Source: Cichorium intybus
Lineage: Eukaryota > Streptophyta > Magnoliopsida > Asterales > Asteraceae
NCBI GenBank assembly: GCA_023525715.1
Contig: CM042013.1
Location: 69,412,494-69,476,493 of the forward strand
Length of the DNA: 64,000 nt
Direction of reading: 5' to 3'
Shown here: positions 24,136 to 37,757 of the stretch, one piece after another
Position numbering within the stretch: position 1 is the first letter of the stretch
Layout: each line of letters begins with the position of its first letter
Notes under the pieces: model-generated
What the model was told of the DNA's origin: nothing
The model's database searches: none
Seen by the model: the letters and a program-made list of their open reading frames with translations, nothing else
Program-made: the position numbers and the translations under genes

Positions 24136-25998
24136 TGTAACACCCCGTTTCTCGGTACGTATTTTTTAATATTTATTCTGGCGTAATAAATATAATAATT
24201 TGGTAGCTATAAAGCTAAGAAAAACTTTAGTTATAATTTCATATGAAAATCAGCATTGTGTGCCGTTTTTAAAAAAATCATAATTAATTCTATAAAAATC
24301 GTTTGGACCTCAAACCAGTGCACAAAGTTTAAAAATTGAGTCTAGTACAATTCATAAAAATAATAGTAAGCTTGAAAATGGCATTATCTATGGTGAAAAA
24401 TGCAATCTTAACTGATTAGTTCGAAATTGACGGATTAGATAGTCTGTTTTCAAAAATTCATAATAAATCATAGAAAAATCATATAAATACATACCATATG
24501 TCCCTTAAAAGGTATTAAGATGAGTTTTCAGAATATCAAATAAAAACCTGAATTGAATGGGTTTAAGGTCAGCTAAACCAGTCTTGAAGATGCTGCTTCT
24601 AGAAGGTCTTTAATTTAAATAGATTTATATTAATAAAATCTTTGGTCAAACGTGACATGCTAGTTTTTCAAGTGGCATGCTAGTTTTTCAAGTATAAATA
24701 CCCCCCAAAACATCTCATAAACCACACAAATAAATCACAAACCATTCCATAGAATTTACTAAGTACTTGAGAGTAAGTAGTGAGCGGAAGGAGGCTCAAA
24801 AGCCAAATGCAGGAATTCTAGATCCCGACGAACCGTCATAAGGTAACCACAAACCTTTCTATAACTTAATTAGGTATTGTAAAATAATTTGTGTGTTAAG
24901 AAGTACAATATTTAATAAGTATAATGTATGTTATATTATACTTATTTCCAACAATAGTAAATAAAAACCTTAAAAACGTCGTTATTATAACAATTCGTAA
25001 TTCCGAAAATAATACCGATTGATTTACTTACGAGGACGGTGACTAACTTACGAGGACGGTGACTAGGCCGATTACTTGGGATCTGGTTGTTAGATTTTCC
25101 GAAAGGCTAAAATGCTGAAAGGATCCTGCCATCCCATCTAATCTTCTACCTGGCCGTTCTTTACTTGATAAATCATGGAGTATCATGTTGGCCGTTCTTT
25201 ACTTGATAAATCATGGAGTATCATGTTGGAATTATTGAAGGGTTTAATGATGCGACTATAATATAGTTAAGGATTAAGAAATGATAGATTTCTTATTATG
25301 TTAACAGTTAAGGTTGAAAGGGAATACAAAGCAAAGAAAGATAAACGCTAAACTACAAGCAGGCGAGTTTCTCACTGCATTGTATTGATGTCATTCATTC
25401 CCTGCTGTGTTGTGTTGTGAATATGAGTTTGACATTATATATGTGTTTCGTGATATATGTGATATGTGTGGTTTGTGCTATACTGAGTGCATTGTTTTAA
25501 ATATAGTGGTGATACTACTGCTGGGTGCATTATGTAGTATTATCATTGCTGGGTGCATTATGAGACCATGCCACTGCTGGGTGCATTATGTGGATGGTAA
25601 CACCACTGCTGGGTGCATTATGTGGTGATACCACCGCTGGGTGCGTTATGTGGTAAGCTGTGTTTGTTAGCAAGGCATGCTTGATTGATACATTATGTAC
25701 GTGTTGAAATTCACTAAGCTGTGTGCTTACCCTTTCCCTATATAACTTACTGTTTCAGGTTCTTTAGATGTGGAAGATGGCAAGGCGTGACGTGTATACA
25801 CTGTGCTGCTTCATTTGAGACTTATAAATTAAGTTGATGTTTCCGCTGATATTTGATTACTGTTAACTCGTGTTAATTATGGATGTTTTACTAGATTTAT
25901 AAATTGTTGGGTGTTTTATGAAAATTAAATAAAGTGGTTTTCTTTAAATTAAAGTGATTAAAATTTTTTAAATTCACCTTAAATTTCGGGATGTTACA
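24136..25998 (+). mobile_element. Solo LTR of a Ty3/gypsy-type element (copy 1)
   Basis: Starts TGTAACACCCCG and ends GGGATGTTACA, flanked by TGTAT at 24131-24135 and 25999-26003. No internal domain is present, so LTR-LTR recombination removed it. A TATAAATA box lies near 24694. Internal tandem repeats: a 20-bp doublet near 24655, CTTACGAGGACGGTGACTA twice near 25030, a 38-bp doublet near 25150, and about five copies of GCTGGGTGCATTATG (25515-25655). The segment around 25010-25215 is clearly related to 58710-58880 in the gypsy LTR further right. Confidence 0.8.
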
Positions 25999-26089
25999 TG
26001 TATACACTCATGTAGATGGTAAAACAGCCCATTATCGTTAATTTTTTCTCGCTAATCACTACAGAGGGTAAAGCAGGAAAAAGATTTCA

Positions 26090-26640
26090 CTTTTTTAAAA
26101 AAACTAACCACAACAGATGGTTTATAGAAAACCTACTTTGTAGAAAGTTGTTTTTATAGCAACCTACTTTAAAGAAATGGATTATTTAGGAACCTACTTT
26201 GTACAGACCGGTTATTTTAGCAACCTACTTGAAAGGCAACCTATTTTATACAAACCGGTTATTTAAACAAAAAAAAAATTAGACATCTTACCTGTACATG
26301 GGGTACTTTTAACACACCTAGGTACTTTTAACACACCTACTTTGTATAAAATGGTTTTTTTAGCAAACCTACTTTGTACAAACCTGATATTTTAGCAACC
26401 TACTCTGTACAAACCAGTTATTTAGCAAAAAAAAAAGCTTTTAGAAATCTAACCTGTAGAGGGGGGACTTTTAGCAAACATACTTTGTACAAACCGTTTA
26501 TTTTAGCAACCTACTTTATACAAATGTACAAACTGGTTTTTTCACCAACTTACTCTGTAAAAAATGTTTTTATAACAACCTACTTTAAAAACTCAGTTTT
26601 GAAACCTAACCAACCCGCTTTTTCGATTATTACATACCAA
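26090..26640. repeat. Degenerate minisatellite (copy 1)
   Basis: Many diverged copies of a unit near AGCAACCTACTTTGTA followed by CAAACCGGTTATTT, with a period of about 30-40 bp. The same unit occurs at 24040-24110, left of the solo LTR, so the LTR landed in the array. A 100-codon frame across the array is a repeat artefact. Confidence 0.6.
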
Positions 26641-26886
26641 ACAACTACATTTTCATGTATAATTACGGACGTATAGCCTCATATAATTGAAAAAAATATC
26701 ATAGTTAAACCTTATATTATTTAAATTAACTAAAATGGCCTTTAGTTGCCAAAAATTACAAAATATCTCTTTAAATCAAACAAATCGACAAAAATTTAAA
26801 AAATATCACTTTAAATGCAAATAATTCTACAGAAATGAAATTAATTTACAAAAATCCAATTCAAATTACAATTAGACCACATTAAT

Positions 26887-27435
26887 TGTTGGTGATTTTA
26901 GTGTCACCAGGTCATTTTATGTAATTGGAACTAACATGTGAGCTAAGGGCTATTTAGTTTGTATCTTAATATATGTTCGGGTATGTGTGGAGTGCATGCA
27001 TGTATAAGGTCAAATAAATAGCCGGTTCGACGGCAAGTCGACGTTCCGGGGGCAGTGCCCCTGGGCTCGGATTCCATGACCTTTCGGATTCCATGACTCT
27101 TCGGATTCCATGACTTTCGAATTCCATGACTCTTCGGATTCCATGACTCTTGTTTTCCATGACTCTTGGTATTCCATGAGTCTTTCTATAAATACGACTC
27201 TCCTCTTTGAGGAGAAGATACACCCTTTAGCTCTCGTTTTTCCTCAAAACTCTCTCAGATCTCCATACCAATTTGGCTCACGTTTTCTGTGCCTAGATTC
27301 GTGAGTGTCCTCTTGGATTATCCTAGGCTGAATTTCTTGTAACCCGGGCATAGGGTAGAAATATCAGTTCGGAAAGTGATCTCACGATCCAAGAGGTATC
27401 CAAATCTCCACTCAAACCCTAACCAAATTCTAACA
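26887..27435 (+). repeat. Copia 5' LTR (copy 1)
   Basis: TGTTGG...CTAACA, 549 bp, preceded by TTAAT at 26882-26886. It contains seven units of a 17-bp repeat (ATTCCATGACTCTTCGG type, 27065-27182) ending at a TATAAATA box (about 27188). A primer site of the TGGTATCAGAGC type is not seen after it. Confidence 0.8.
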
Positions 27436-27463
27436 ATCGAACTGATATATCCTGTTTCTTGAT

Positions 27464-30400
27464 ATGGCTGAAACAATCCGCGAGATGACTACGAAGTTCG
27501 CAAAACTGGAGAAGTTTGAAGGCGTTGATTTCAGGCGCTGGAAGAAGAAGATGCACTTCATGATGACCACTCTGAAAGCAGCATACGTGCTGACTACTCC
27601 AAGACCAGCCATGCCTGAGGAAGGTGCTGAAGAATCCCTTGAAGAGACCTGGAAGAGACAAAAGTGGGACAATGATGACTACATCTGCAAATGTCACATT
27701 TTGAATGGTATGTCTGATGCTTTATTCGATATCCATGGTGATGCTTTAACTGCCAAGGAATTGTGGGACACTCTTGAATTGAAATACATCACGGAGGATG
27801 CTTCTAGTAAGAAGTTCCTGGTTAGTGACTTTAATAATTATAAAATGGTCGATTCAAGGGCTGTTACTATACAATTCAATGAACTTCTTGCTATTTATGG
27901 TCAATTTAAACTACACAAAATGAATATGGACGAATCCATTGTTGTGTCAAGTGTGATTGACAAACTTCCACCATCCTGGAAGGATTTCAAACATAACTTG
28001 AAACATCAAAATGAGGCACTGTCAATGGTTTAACTTGCTAGTCATATTCGCATTGAAGAATCTCTTCGGGCGAAGGATATTGACAAAACAAAAGGAAAGG
28101 TTGAACCTGGATAGCCCTCTCTTCATATGGTTGAAAACAAACCAAGGAACCCGAACAACAAAGGACATGGCAAACGTAAGCAGGAACATGTCCCAAATAA
28201 CCCCAACAAAAAGAAAAAGGATCTGGTTTGTTGGAGGTGCCATAAGGTGGGACATTGCAAGCGTGATTGTCATGTGAACTTAGGCAACAATAATGGTGCT
28301 AGAAACCATGGAGCCAATGGAAGTGTGAACGGGTCTTCGGGCCAAGTTAAAGGAGGTCAGTTTTTGACTAACTTTGATAATTCTAAACAGAATTATGTTT
28401 ATTATGTTTCACTTATTCCTGAATCATTCTATGTACAGGATGATGATGTTGCTTGGTGGATCGACTCCGGGGCAACGAACTATGTATGCAAGGATAAACA
28501 GATGTTTGAAACACTAACACTGATTGATGATGGATCGGTGCTAAGGATGGGAGACGATTCTTTTATTCCTATTTGTGTTTTTGGTGTCGTATGTCTTGAA
28601 TTTACTTCTGGAAAGACTATTACGCTTTTTGATGTTTTGTTTGTTCCTAAGATTCGAAAGAATCTTGTTAGTTCTAGTTGTTTGAATTCTGATGGTTTTA
28701 AACAAGTTATTGAGTCAAATAAGTTTATTTTGTCTCGGGGTGGAATGTTTATTGGTTTTGGATATTTGAATAATAGAATGTTTCGTTTGAATCTTGTTGA
28801 CAAATTATTACCTGTTCAAAATTATGCATTTGTATCTTCTGCTTCTAATGTTGAAAAATCTATGCTTGGGCATGCAATATTAGGTCATGTCAATTTTAAA
28901 AGGATGCATGAGATGTCATAAGATGGATTAATTCTAGCCTTTGACATAACTTCTGATAAATGTAAAACATGCATGCTCACAAAAGTGACAAAACAGCCCT
29001 TTCCTAATGTTACTAGAAATTCGACTGTTTTGGAACATGTATACAGTGACCTGTGTGACTTTCACTCTACTCCTTCCTTGGGTGGTAAACGATATGTCGT
29101 CACATTCATCGATGACTGTACGCGGTTTTGCTACGTGTATTTGCTTAATGCTAAAAATGAAGCATTGGAAAAGTTCAAAATATACAAAACCGAGGTGGAA
29201 TTGCAATTGGGCAGTTTGGTTAGACGTCTTCGGACTGGTAGGGGAGGTGAATATATAGATCCCATATACTTCCAATCAGTGGGTATCATTCATGAGACCA
29301 CAACACCTTACTCGCCTCCACCTAATGGAATTGCTGAACGCAAAATTCGAGTTTTAAAGGAAATGGTAAACTCGATGTTGTCATACTCGGGATTGAGTAA
29401 TGGATTCTGGGGAGAGGCCATGTTAACGGCCTGCTATTTATTAAATAGGGTTCCAAATAAAAAGAACAAAACAGTCCCATATGAACTTTGGTTCAAGGAA
29501 AATCCGAATTTGAGTTATTTTCGGGTTTGGGGATGTCGGGCAGTTGTAAAACTAACCGATCCCAAAAGGTCAACTTTGGGGGAATGTGGAATAGATTGTA
29601 TATTCATTGGATATGCGGAACACTCCAAGGCATATAGGTTCTATGTGATTGATCCTAATGATTTGGTATCGGTTCACACCATTATCGAGCCACGAGATGC
29701 AATTTTTGATGAGATGTGTTTCTCATCTATTCAAAGGCCTAAGGATCTGACTTTTGGCACTAATGAGGTGCAAAATCCAGAAAGTTCAGATGGTTTAAAC
29801 AGTTTTGTTGAACCAGAAACACGAGAGCTTCGAACGAGCAAAAGAGGCAAAATCCTGAAAAATTTCGGTTCCGATTTCCAAATGTATTTGGTGGAAGGAA
29901 CAAGGGATGATGAGGTTCTTCAATAATCGTATTGTTATAGTATTGAGGATGATCCAAAGACATATCAAGAGGCCATGCAGTCTCGAGATGTAATTTTTTG
30001 GAAGGAAGCAATCGATGACGAAATGTCATCAATTCTTGAGAATAACACTTGGGTGTTAGCTGATTTGCCTCCAGGTTCTAAACCACTTGGTTGCAAATGG
30101 ATTTTCAAAAAGAAAATGAATGTTAATGGAACTATTGACAAGTTCAAATCCCAGTTAGTCATTCAAGGTTTTAGACAAAAACCCGATGTTTACTATTTCA
30201 ATACGTATGCTCCGGTTGCACGTATCTCTACCATTAGATTGTTGATTGTCTTGGCAAGCATCCACAATCTAATCATTCATCAAATGGATGTGAAAACAGC
30301 CTTTTTTGAATGGCGAACTCGATGAGGAAGTTTACACGAAACAACCGGAATGTTTCGTTATGCCCGGTAAAGAGCATATGGTATGTAAACTTGAGAAATC

Positions 30401-30969
30401 TTTGTACGTGCTGAAAAAGCGCCCAAGCAATGGCATCAAAAATTTGATGAGGTGATTTTGTCCTCTGGTTTTAAGTTAAACCAAAGTGACAAATGTGTTT
30501 ACAGTAGATTCGATGATGCTACTGGTGCTGGAGTGATCATTTGCTTATATGTAGATGACATGTTGATTTTCGGTACTGACCAAAATCAAGTAGATGAAAC
30601 AAAGAAACTGTTGTCATCTAAGTTTTCCATGAAGGATTTAGGAGAGGCCGATGTGATTCTTGGAATAAGAATTAAGAGGATGAACAAAGGATTGGTAATG
30701 ACTCAGAGTCATTATATTGAGAAAATTCTCAAGCGGTTTAATTTTGCCGATTGTTCTCCGGTGAGCACTCCCATGGATCCAAGTGTGAAATTGATGGAGA
30801 ACAAAGGAACTCCTATTTCACAATTGGAATACTCTAAGGCCATTGGTAGCTTGATGTATGCTATGACAAATACCAGGCCTGATATTGCTTTTGCTGTGGG
30901 AAAATTGAGCAGATATACTAAGAATCCTAATGCTCAACATTGGCAAGCAGTGAATAGAGTATTTAAATA
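27464..30969 (+). pseudogene. Copia gag-pol, defective and truncated (copy 1)
   Basis: The order is gag, protease, integrase, reverse transcriptase, as in Ty1/copia of the Tnt1-like type. Gag begins at 27464. The zinc knuckle CWRCHKVGHCKRDC lies near 28230, the protease WWIDSGATN near 28456, the integrase FIDDCTR near 29107 and the RT YVDD at 30548-30559. Breaks: stops at 28031-28033, 28112-28114, 28919-28921 and 29924-29926, plus frameshifts near 30305 and 30418. The second integrase aspartate is replaced by glycine (LRTGRGGEY, 29237-29239), which would kill catalysis. The frame stops at the duplication junction within RNase H. Confidence 0.88.
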
Positions 30970-31382
30970 ACTTGCGACGACTTTCATGTGCTTTCTAACA
31001 AAAGGGTTAACCGGATCTGGTGTGCCAATCAAACGAACCCACAAGTTAAGGTAAGGTGATTACTTTTTAAATCATATATCGATCACGTATTAAATATTAT
31101 ATTGATCACATATATTTTAAGTTGACTAATACTTCATCATATGTCGACGACACTACTAATATCTTCCATGAACATATATTTTTCCAGTGCACCCTCTCAG
31201 TTTATACAAAGTTGATCCGGAGAACATAGAAGATATGACTCTTTTTCCCTCTTTGTAAAAATAGTCATTTCCAGGATTCCTGCCGCATCGCACGGGGGTA
31301 TTTGCATTTCTTTGTGCATTATAGCATTCTACTTTCAATTTTTTTTTTGTATTATAGCATTCTACTTTCATTATTTTTTAGA

Positions 31383-31621
31383 TTTGCCAAATGGGATGCA
31401 AAATTCTATGTCAAAGTGGACAACGATGTTCATGTCAATTTGGGTATTACAAAAAAAATTCAATTTAAGGGTTTTCAAAAGCTAAAATTACTTATTTGCC
31501 TTTTACCATTTCTTTGCAGAAATGTTAGCTTCAACCCTTCTTAGACATCAAACAAAGCCTACGGTTTAAATGGGTTGCATGAAATCTGGACCGGTTCTTT
31601 CCCCAGCCTGTGTTTTGGACA
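31383..31621 (+). pseudogene. GT31 galactosyltransferase fragment (copy 2)
   Basis: Same as 21092-21330, including the DND variant and the in-frame stop. No difference was seen between the copies. Confidence 0.72.
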
Positions 31622-31699
31622 TATGGGAATATAACTTTCAACAACCATCGCAACCCATCCAACCCACTTACAAGAAAGGTACCCCAAGATCCAATCAAT

Positions 31700-31727
31700 C
31701 CCGTGCGTAGCACGGGTTAAACACTAG
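31700..31727 (+). mobile_element. Helitron 3' terminus (copy 2)
   Basis: Hairpin plus CTAG and T, identical to 21409-21436. Here the sequence to its left is cut by the duplication junction at 30966, so this copy holds only the last 760 bp or so. Confidence 0.7.
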
Positions 31728-32128
31728 TTATTATTAATGATATTCATCATCTATTTTGGAATTTTATTTATTTAAAACCATATTAGAGACCGTATATTAA
31801 ACGGGTTCATATTTGATAAAAATGTATTTAATAATTTTATATTATATTGGTGGTATATTTGTATTGAAAATTGATTTTTTTAAATGATTATGTATTACAA
31901 TCATATTTTCAAAAGCTACCATTTGGAACCGGTTCGGTTTCATCTATCGGTTTCTAAAGTAATAATAAAAATTTCTCATAAAAAAAGAAAAATATAATTT
32001 GTGTAAATAGCAACCAACTTTGTAATGAGATTGTAATTAGCAATATATTTTATTTAAATTTGGACTACTGAAGCAAGCTTATCAATATTTTGTTTATAAC
32101 AGTTGTGTTTTATGCCCCTTTAGGAAAT

Positions 32129-34201
32129 GGGTTTATTTCATAAAAACCCTTACATTTTCAACTTTTTTCTGTTTAAACCAAAAACTTTATTTTTTTTCAA
32201 AAAAGACCTAAATTTTGGAGAAACTTTTTAATTTAGACAATTTACCCCGGTTTTACAGGTTATACATATTTTTTTCCAGAAAAAACCCTAATTTTTTTTC
32301 TTTTTTCCGAAAAAACCCCTCAATTTCAGTGATTTTTTCACAAAGAAATTTTTTTCTTCGTTTTTGTAATTGACATAACTTTCATATACGATGTCCAAAT
32401 TTTACGAACTTTATATCCGTGGAAAAGTCGTAAGTAATACTACAACTTTGCTTTACTAACTTTTGTTTGAATATGTTCAGATATTTCGCTACACTGACTT
32501 GTTTTCTTATAATAGCTGTATCTTTTGCATACGAGCTCCGTTTTCGACGTTCTATAAGTCGGCGGATTCGTAAACACGAATACATCGTGTAATGAATATT
32601 ATTTAAACCAAAATATTATTTGTATGATTTATCGAATTTTACGCTACTGTAGTCTATTATTCGAAATTATATCGTTAGTTGATAATTGATTAGAAATATC
32701 GTATTTTAGTATTATAATTTCCAATAATACATTAGGAAAGTTATGAAAATTACATTTCAACGTATTATCCTAATTTGCTCTCTGGTTGACATTTGTTGAC
32801 TTCTGTTGACCAAATTTGACGGATGTCACAGACGGGGTCGCAAGAAAGCGACGACATGGCACTTTTGTGGTTGGAGTTTGAACGGTACAATTTAAACATT
32901 CACAAGCGGATGAAATTTTAAATAAAAAGGCTTATGAAGACAAACAACGATCCCGCCATGATCGACAACGAGCCCGCGAAGAAAAACAACGACTAAAAGA
33001 CATAAAGTTTTTGTCGTCGACTAAAAGACCCCAATTTTTTTTTTCTTTTTTACGAAAAAACCCTCAATTTTTTTCTTTTTCATAAAACTTTTTAATTTAG
33101 GCCATTTACGAGTTTATCCGCAAGTTAAACGATTTTTCAGGGATTTTTTCACAAAGAAAATTATTTTTCTTCGTTTTTATAGTTGGCATATCTTTCATAT
33201 AAGATATCCAAACGACAAATTAGAAACATAAACTAAAACGACAAATTACAAATTAAAAAATACGACAAACCACAAACATAAAAAAAACGAAACCCCGACC
33301 AATATCTTTCATATCAGCTTTGTATTTTAAAACCATCTCGAGTGATTTCCCTTCGAGACCCTCCTTTTGATTCGACGACAAAAACTTTATGTCTTTTAGT
33401 CGTTGTTTTTATTCACAAGCTCGTTGTCGATCATGGCGGGCTCATTGTTTGTCTTCGTAAGCTTTTTCTTTTCAAATTTCATCCGCTCGTCACTTTCTTG
33501 CGACCCCGTCTGTGACATCCGTCAAATTTGGTCAACAAAGGTCAACCAGAGCTCAAATTAGGATAATACGTTGAAATGTAATTTTCAAAACTTTCCTAAT
33601 GTATTATTGGAAATTATAATACTACAATACGCTATTTCGAATCAATTATCGAGTAAACGCTATAATTTCGAATAATAGACTACAGTATCGTAAAATTTGA
33701 TAAATCATACAAATAATATTTTGTTTTAAATAATATTCATTACACGATGTATTCGTGTTTACGAATCCGTCGACTTATAGAACGTCGAAAACGGAGCTCG
33801 TATGCAAAAGATACAATTATTATAAGAAAACAAGCCAGTGTAGCGAAATATCTGAACATATTCAAACAAAAGTCAGTAAAGCAAAGTTGTAGTATTACTT
33901 ACGACCTTTCCAGGGATATAAAGTTCGTAGAATTTGGACATCGTATATGAAAGTTATGTCATTTATAAAAACGAAGAAAAAAATTTCTTTGTGAAAAAAT
34001 CACTGAAATTGAGGGTTTTTTCGGAAAAAAAAAAAGAAATTAGGGTTTTTTCTGAAAAAAAATATGTATAACCTGTAAAACCGGTTAAGGGTCTAAATTA
34101 AAAAGTTTCTCCAAAATTTAGGTCTTTTTTGAAAAAAAATAAAGTTTTAGGTTTAAACAGGAAAAAAGTTGAAAATATAAGGTTTTTTATGAAATAAACC
34201 C
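32129..34201. mobile_element. Mutator-type fold-back element (copy 2)
   Basis: Duplicate of 21838-23909, with one extra C near 32246. The 9-bp duplication TTAGGAAAT is present on both sides. Confidence 0.8.
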
Positions 34202-34429
34202 TTAGGAAATTGAGTTTTATTATAGTTGCATTTTATGTATTTGATTACATATTGGCTAATGAAGTTTGTATTACAGATTAGCTAATGAAGTTTCTAATGA
34301 GATTGTAATTAGCAATATATGATGAAACAGGTTCTTTTAGCAACCTACTTTGTAGAAACTGGTTTTTTTTTTTTAGAAACCTACTTTGTAGAAACTATTT
34401 TTGGGAGGGAGATTGTATTTGCATTGTAT

Positions 34430-36292
34430 TGTAACACCCCGTTTCTCGGTACGTATTTTTTAATATTTATTCTGGCGTAATAAATATAATAATTTGGTAG
34501 CTATAAAGCTAAGAAAAACTTTAGTTATAATTTCATATGAAAATCAGCATTGTGTGCCGTTTTTAAAAAAATCATAATTAATTCTATAAAAATCGTTTGG
34601 ACCTCAAACCAGTGCACAAAGTTTAAAAATTGAGTCTAGTACAATTCATAAAAATAATAGTAAGCTTGAAAATGGCATTATCTATGGTGAAAAATGCAAT
34701 CTTAACTGATTAGTTCGAAATTGACGGATTAGATAGTCTGTTTTCAAAAATTCATAATAAATCATAGAAAAATCATATAAATACATACCATATGTCCCTT
34801 AAAAGGTATTAAGATGAGTTTTCAGAATATCAAATAAAAACCTGAATTGAATGGGTTTAAGGTCAGCTAAACCAGTCTTGAAGATGCTGCTTCTAGAAGG
34901 TCTTTAATTTAAATAGATTTATATTAATAAAATCTTTGGTCAAACGTGACATGCTAGTTTTTCAAGTGGCATGCTAGTTTTTCAAGTATAAATACCCCCC
35001 AAAACATCTCATAAACCACACAAATAAATCACAAACCATTCCATAGAATTTACTAAGTACTTGAGAGTAAGTAGTGAGCGGAAGGAGGCTCAAAAGCCAA
35101 ATGCAGGAATTCTAGATCCCGACGAACCGTCATAAGGTAACCACAAACCTTTCTATAACTTAATTAGGTATTGTAAAATAATTTGTGTGTTAAGAAGTAC
35201 AATATTTAATAAGTATAATGTATGTTATATTATACTTATTTCCAACAATAGTAAATAAAAACCTTAAAAACGTCGTTATTATAACAATTCGTAATTCCGA
35301 AAATACTACCGATTGATTTACTTACGAGGACGGTGACTAACTTACGAGGACGGTGACTAGGCCGATTACTTGGGATCTGGTTGTTAGATTTTCCGAAAGG
35401 CTAAAATGCTGAAAGGATCCTGCCATCCCATCTAATCTTCTACCTGGCCGTTCTTTACTTGATAAATCATGGAGTATCATGTTGGCCGTTCTTTACTTGA
35501 TAAATCATGGAGTATCATGTTGGAATTATTGAAGGGTTTAATGATGCGACTATAATATAGTTAAGGATTAAGAAATGATAGATTTCTTATTATGTTAACA
35601 GTTAAGGTTGAAAGGGAATACAAAGCAAAGAAAGATAAACGCTAAACTACAAGCAGGCGAGTTTCTCACTGCATTGTATTGATGTCATTCATTCCCTGCT
35701 GTGTTGTGTTGTGAATATGAGTTTGACATTATATATGTGTTTCGTGATATATGTGATATGTGTGGTTTGTGCTATACTGAGTGCATTGTTTTAAATATAG
35801 TGGTGATACTACTGCTGGGTGCATTATGTAGTATTATCATTGCTGGGTGCATTATGAGACCATGCCACTGCTGGGTGCATTATGTGGATGGTAACACCAC
35901 TGCTGGGTGCATTATGTGGTGATACCACCGCTGGGTGCGTTATGTGGTAAGCTGTGTTTGTTAGCAAGGCATGCTTGATTGATACATTATGTACGTGTTG
36001 AAATTCACTAAGCTGTGTGCTTACCCTTTCCCTATATAACTTACTGTTTCAGGTTCTTTAGATGTGGAAGATGGCAAGGCGTGACGTGTATACACTGTGC
36101 TGCTTCATTTGAGACTTATAAATTAAGTTGATGTTTCCGCTGATATTTGATTACTGTTAACTCGTGTTAATTATGGATGTTTTACTAGATTTATAAATTG
36201 TTGGGTGTTTTATGAAAATTAAATAAAGTGGTTTTCTTTAAATTAAAGTGATTAAAATTTTTTAAATTCACCTTAAATTTCGGGATGTTACA
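34430..36292 (+). mobile_element. Solo LTR (copy 2)
   Basis: Duplicate of 24136-25998 with one substitution seen (A to C at 35306). It is flanked by TGTAT on both sides. Confidence 0.8.
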
Positions 36293-36383
36293 TGTATACA
36301 CTCATGTAGATGGTAAAACAGCCCATTATCGTTAATTTTTTCTCGCTAATCACTACAGAGGGTAAAGCAGGAAAAAGATTTCA

Positions 36384-36934
36384 CTTTTTTAAAAAAACTA
36401 ACCACAACAGATGGTTTATAGAAAACCTACTTTGTAGAAAGTTGTTTTTATAGCAACCTACTTTAAAGAAATGGATTATTTAGGAACCTACTTTGTACAG
36501 ACCGGTTATTTTAGCAACCTACTTGAAAGGCAACCTATTTTATACAAACCGGTTATTTAAACAAAAAAAAAATTAGACATCTTACCTGTACATGGGGTAC
36601 TTTTAACACACCTAGGTACTTTTAACACACCTACTTTGTATAAAATGGTTTTTTTAGCAAACCTACTTTGTACAAACCTGATATTTTAGCAACCTACTCT
36701 GTACAAACCAGTTATTTAGCAAAAAAAAAAGCTTTTAGAAATCTAACCTGTAGAGGGGGGACTTTTAGCAAACATACTTTGTACAAACCGTTTATTTTAG
36801 CAACCTACTTTATACAAATGTACAAACTGGTTTTTTCACCAACTTACTCTGTAAAAAATGTTTTTATAACAACCTACTTTAAAAACTCAGTTTTGAAACC
36901 TAACCAACCCGCTTTTTCGATTATTACATACCAA
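36384..36934. repeat. Degenerate minisatellite (copy 2)
   Basis: Duplicate of 26090-26640. Confidence 0.6.
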
Positions 36935-37180
36935 ACAACTACATTTTCATGTATAATTACGGACGTATAGCCTCATATAATTGAAAAAAATATCATAGTT
37001 AAACCTTATATTATTTAAATTAACTAAAATGGCCTTTAGTTGCCAAAAATTACAAAATATCTCTTTAAATCAAACAAATCGACAAAAATTTAAAAAATAT
37101 CACTTTAAATGCAAATAATTCTACAGAAATGAAATTAATTTACAAAAATCCAATTCAAATTACAATTAGACCACATTAAT

Positions 37181-37729
37181 TGTTGGTGATTTTAGTGTCA
37201 CCAGGTCATTTTATGTAATTGGAACTAACATGTGAGCTAAGGGCTATTTAGTTTGTATCTTAATATATGTTCGGGTATGTGTGGAGTGCATGCATGTATA
37301 AGGTCAAATAAATAGCCGGTTCGACGGCAAGTCGACGTTCCGGGGGCAGTGCCCCTGGGCTCGGATTCCATGACCTTTCGGATTCCATGACTCTTCGGAT
37401 TCCATGACTTTCGAATTCCATGACTCTTCGGATTCCATGACTCTTGTTTTCCATGACTCTTGGTATTCCATGAGTCTTTCTATAAATACGACTCTCCTCT
37501 TTGAGGAGAAGATACACCCTTTAGCTCTCGTTTTTCCTCAAAACTCTCTCAGATCTCCATACCAATTTGGCTCACGTTTTCTGTGCCTAGATTCGTGAGT
37601 GTCCTCTTGGATTATCCTAGGCTGAATTTCTTGTAACCCGGGCATAGGGTAGAAATATCAGTTCGGAAAGTGATCTCACGATCCAAGAGGTATCCAAATC
37701 TCCACTCAAACCCTAACCAAATTCTAACA
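37181..37729 (+). repeat. Copia 5' LTR (copy 2)
   Basis: Same 549-bp LTR as 26887-27435, with seven 17-bp repeat units before the TATA box. Confidence 0.82.
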
Positions 37730-37757
37730 ATCGAACTGATATATCCTGTTTCTTGAT

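Larger units (their letters stand above)
20675..30969 (+). repeat. 10.29-kb tandem duplication, copy 1
   Basis: The block recurs at 30966-41263 with an offset of 10291 rising to 10294 bp. Differences noticed by eye: one extra C near 32246, two extra T near 34371, and substitutions at 25012/35306 (A/C), 28935/39229 (T/C) and 29037/39331 (A/T). The junction at 30966-30969 shares AATA with both outer ends, so the break points show 4-bp microhomology. Copy 1 starts inside the Helitron-like region and ends inside the copia RNase H region. Confidence 0.9.

Noticed and set aside
25500..25660. Regular repeats that might suggest a CRISPR array
   Set aside because: Five short, diverged units in a plant LTR with irregular spacing and no cas genes; plain tandem repeat.
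26374..26676. 100-codon frame with repeated YSVQ-like and KPFILATY words
   Set aside because: Translation of the degenerate minisatellite.
26966..27223. Antisense frame with repeated ESHGIRRVME
   Set aside because: Translation of the 17-bp LTR minisatellite; same for 37260, 42180, 42203 and 43598.
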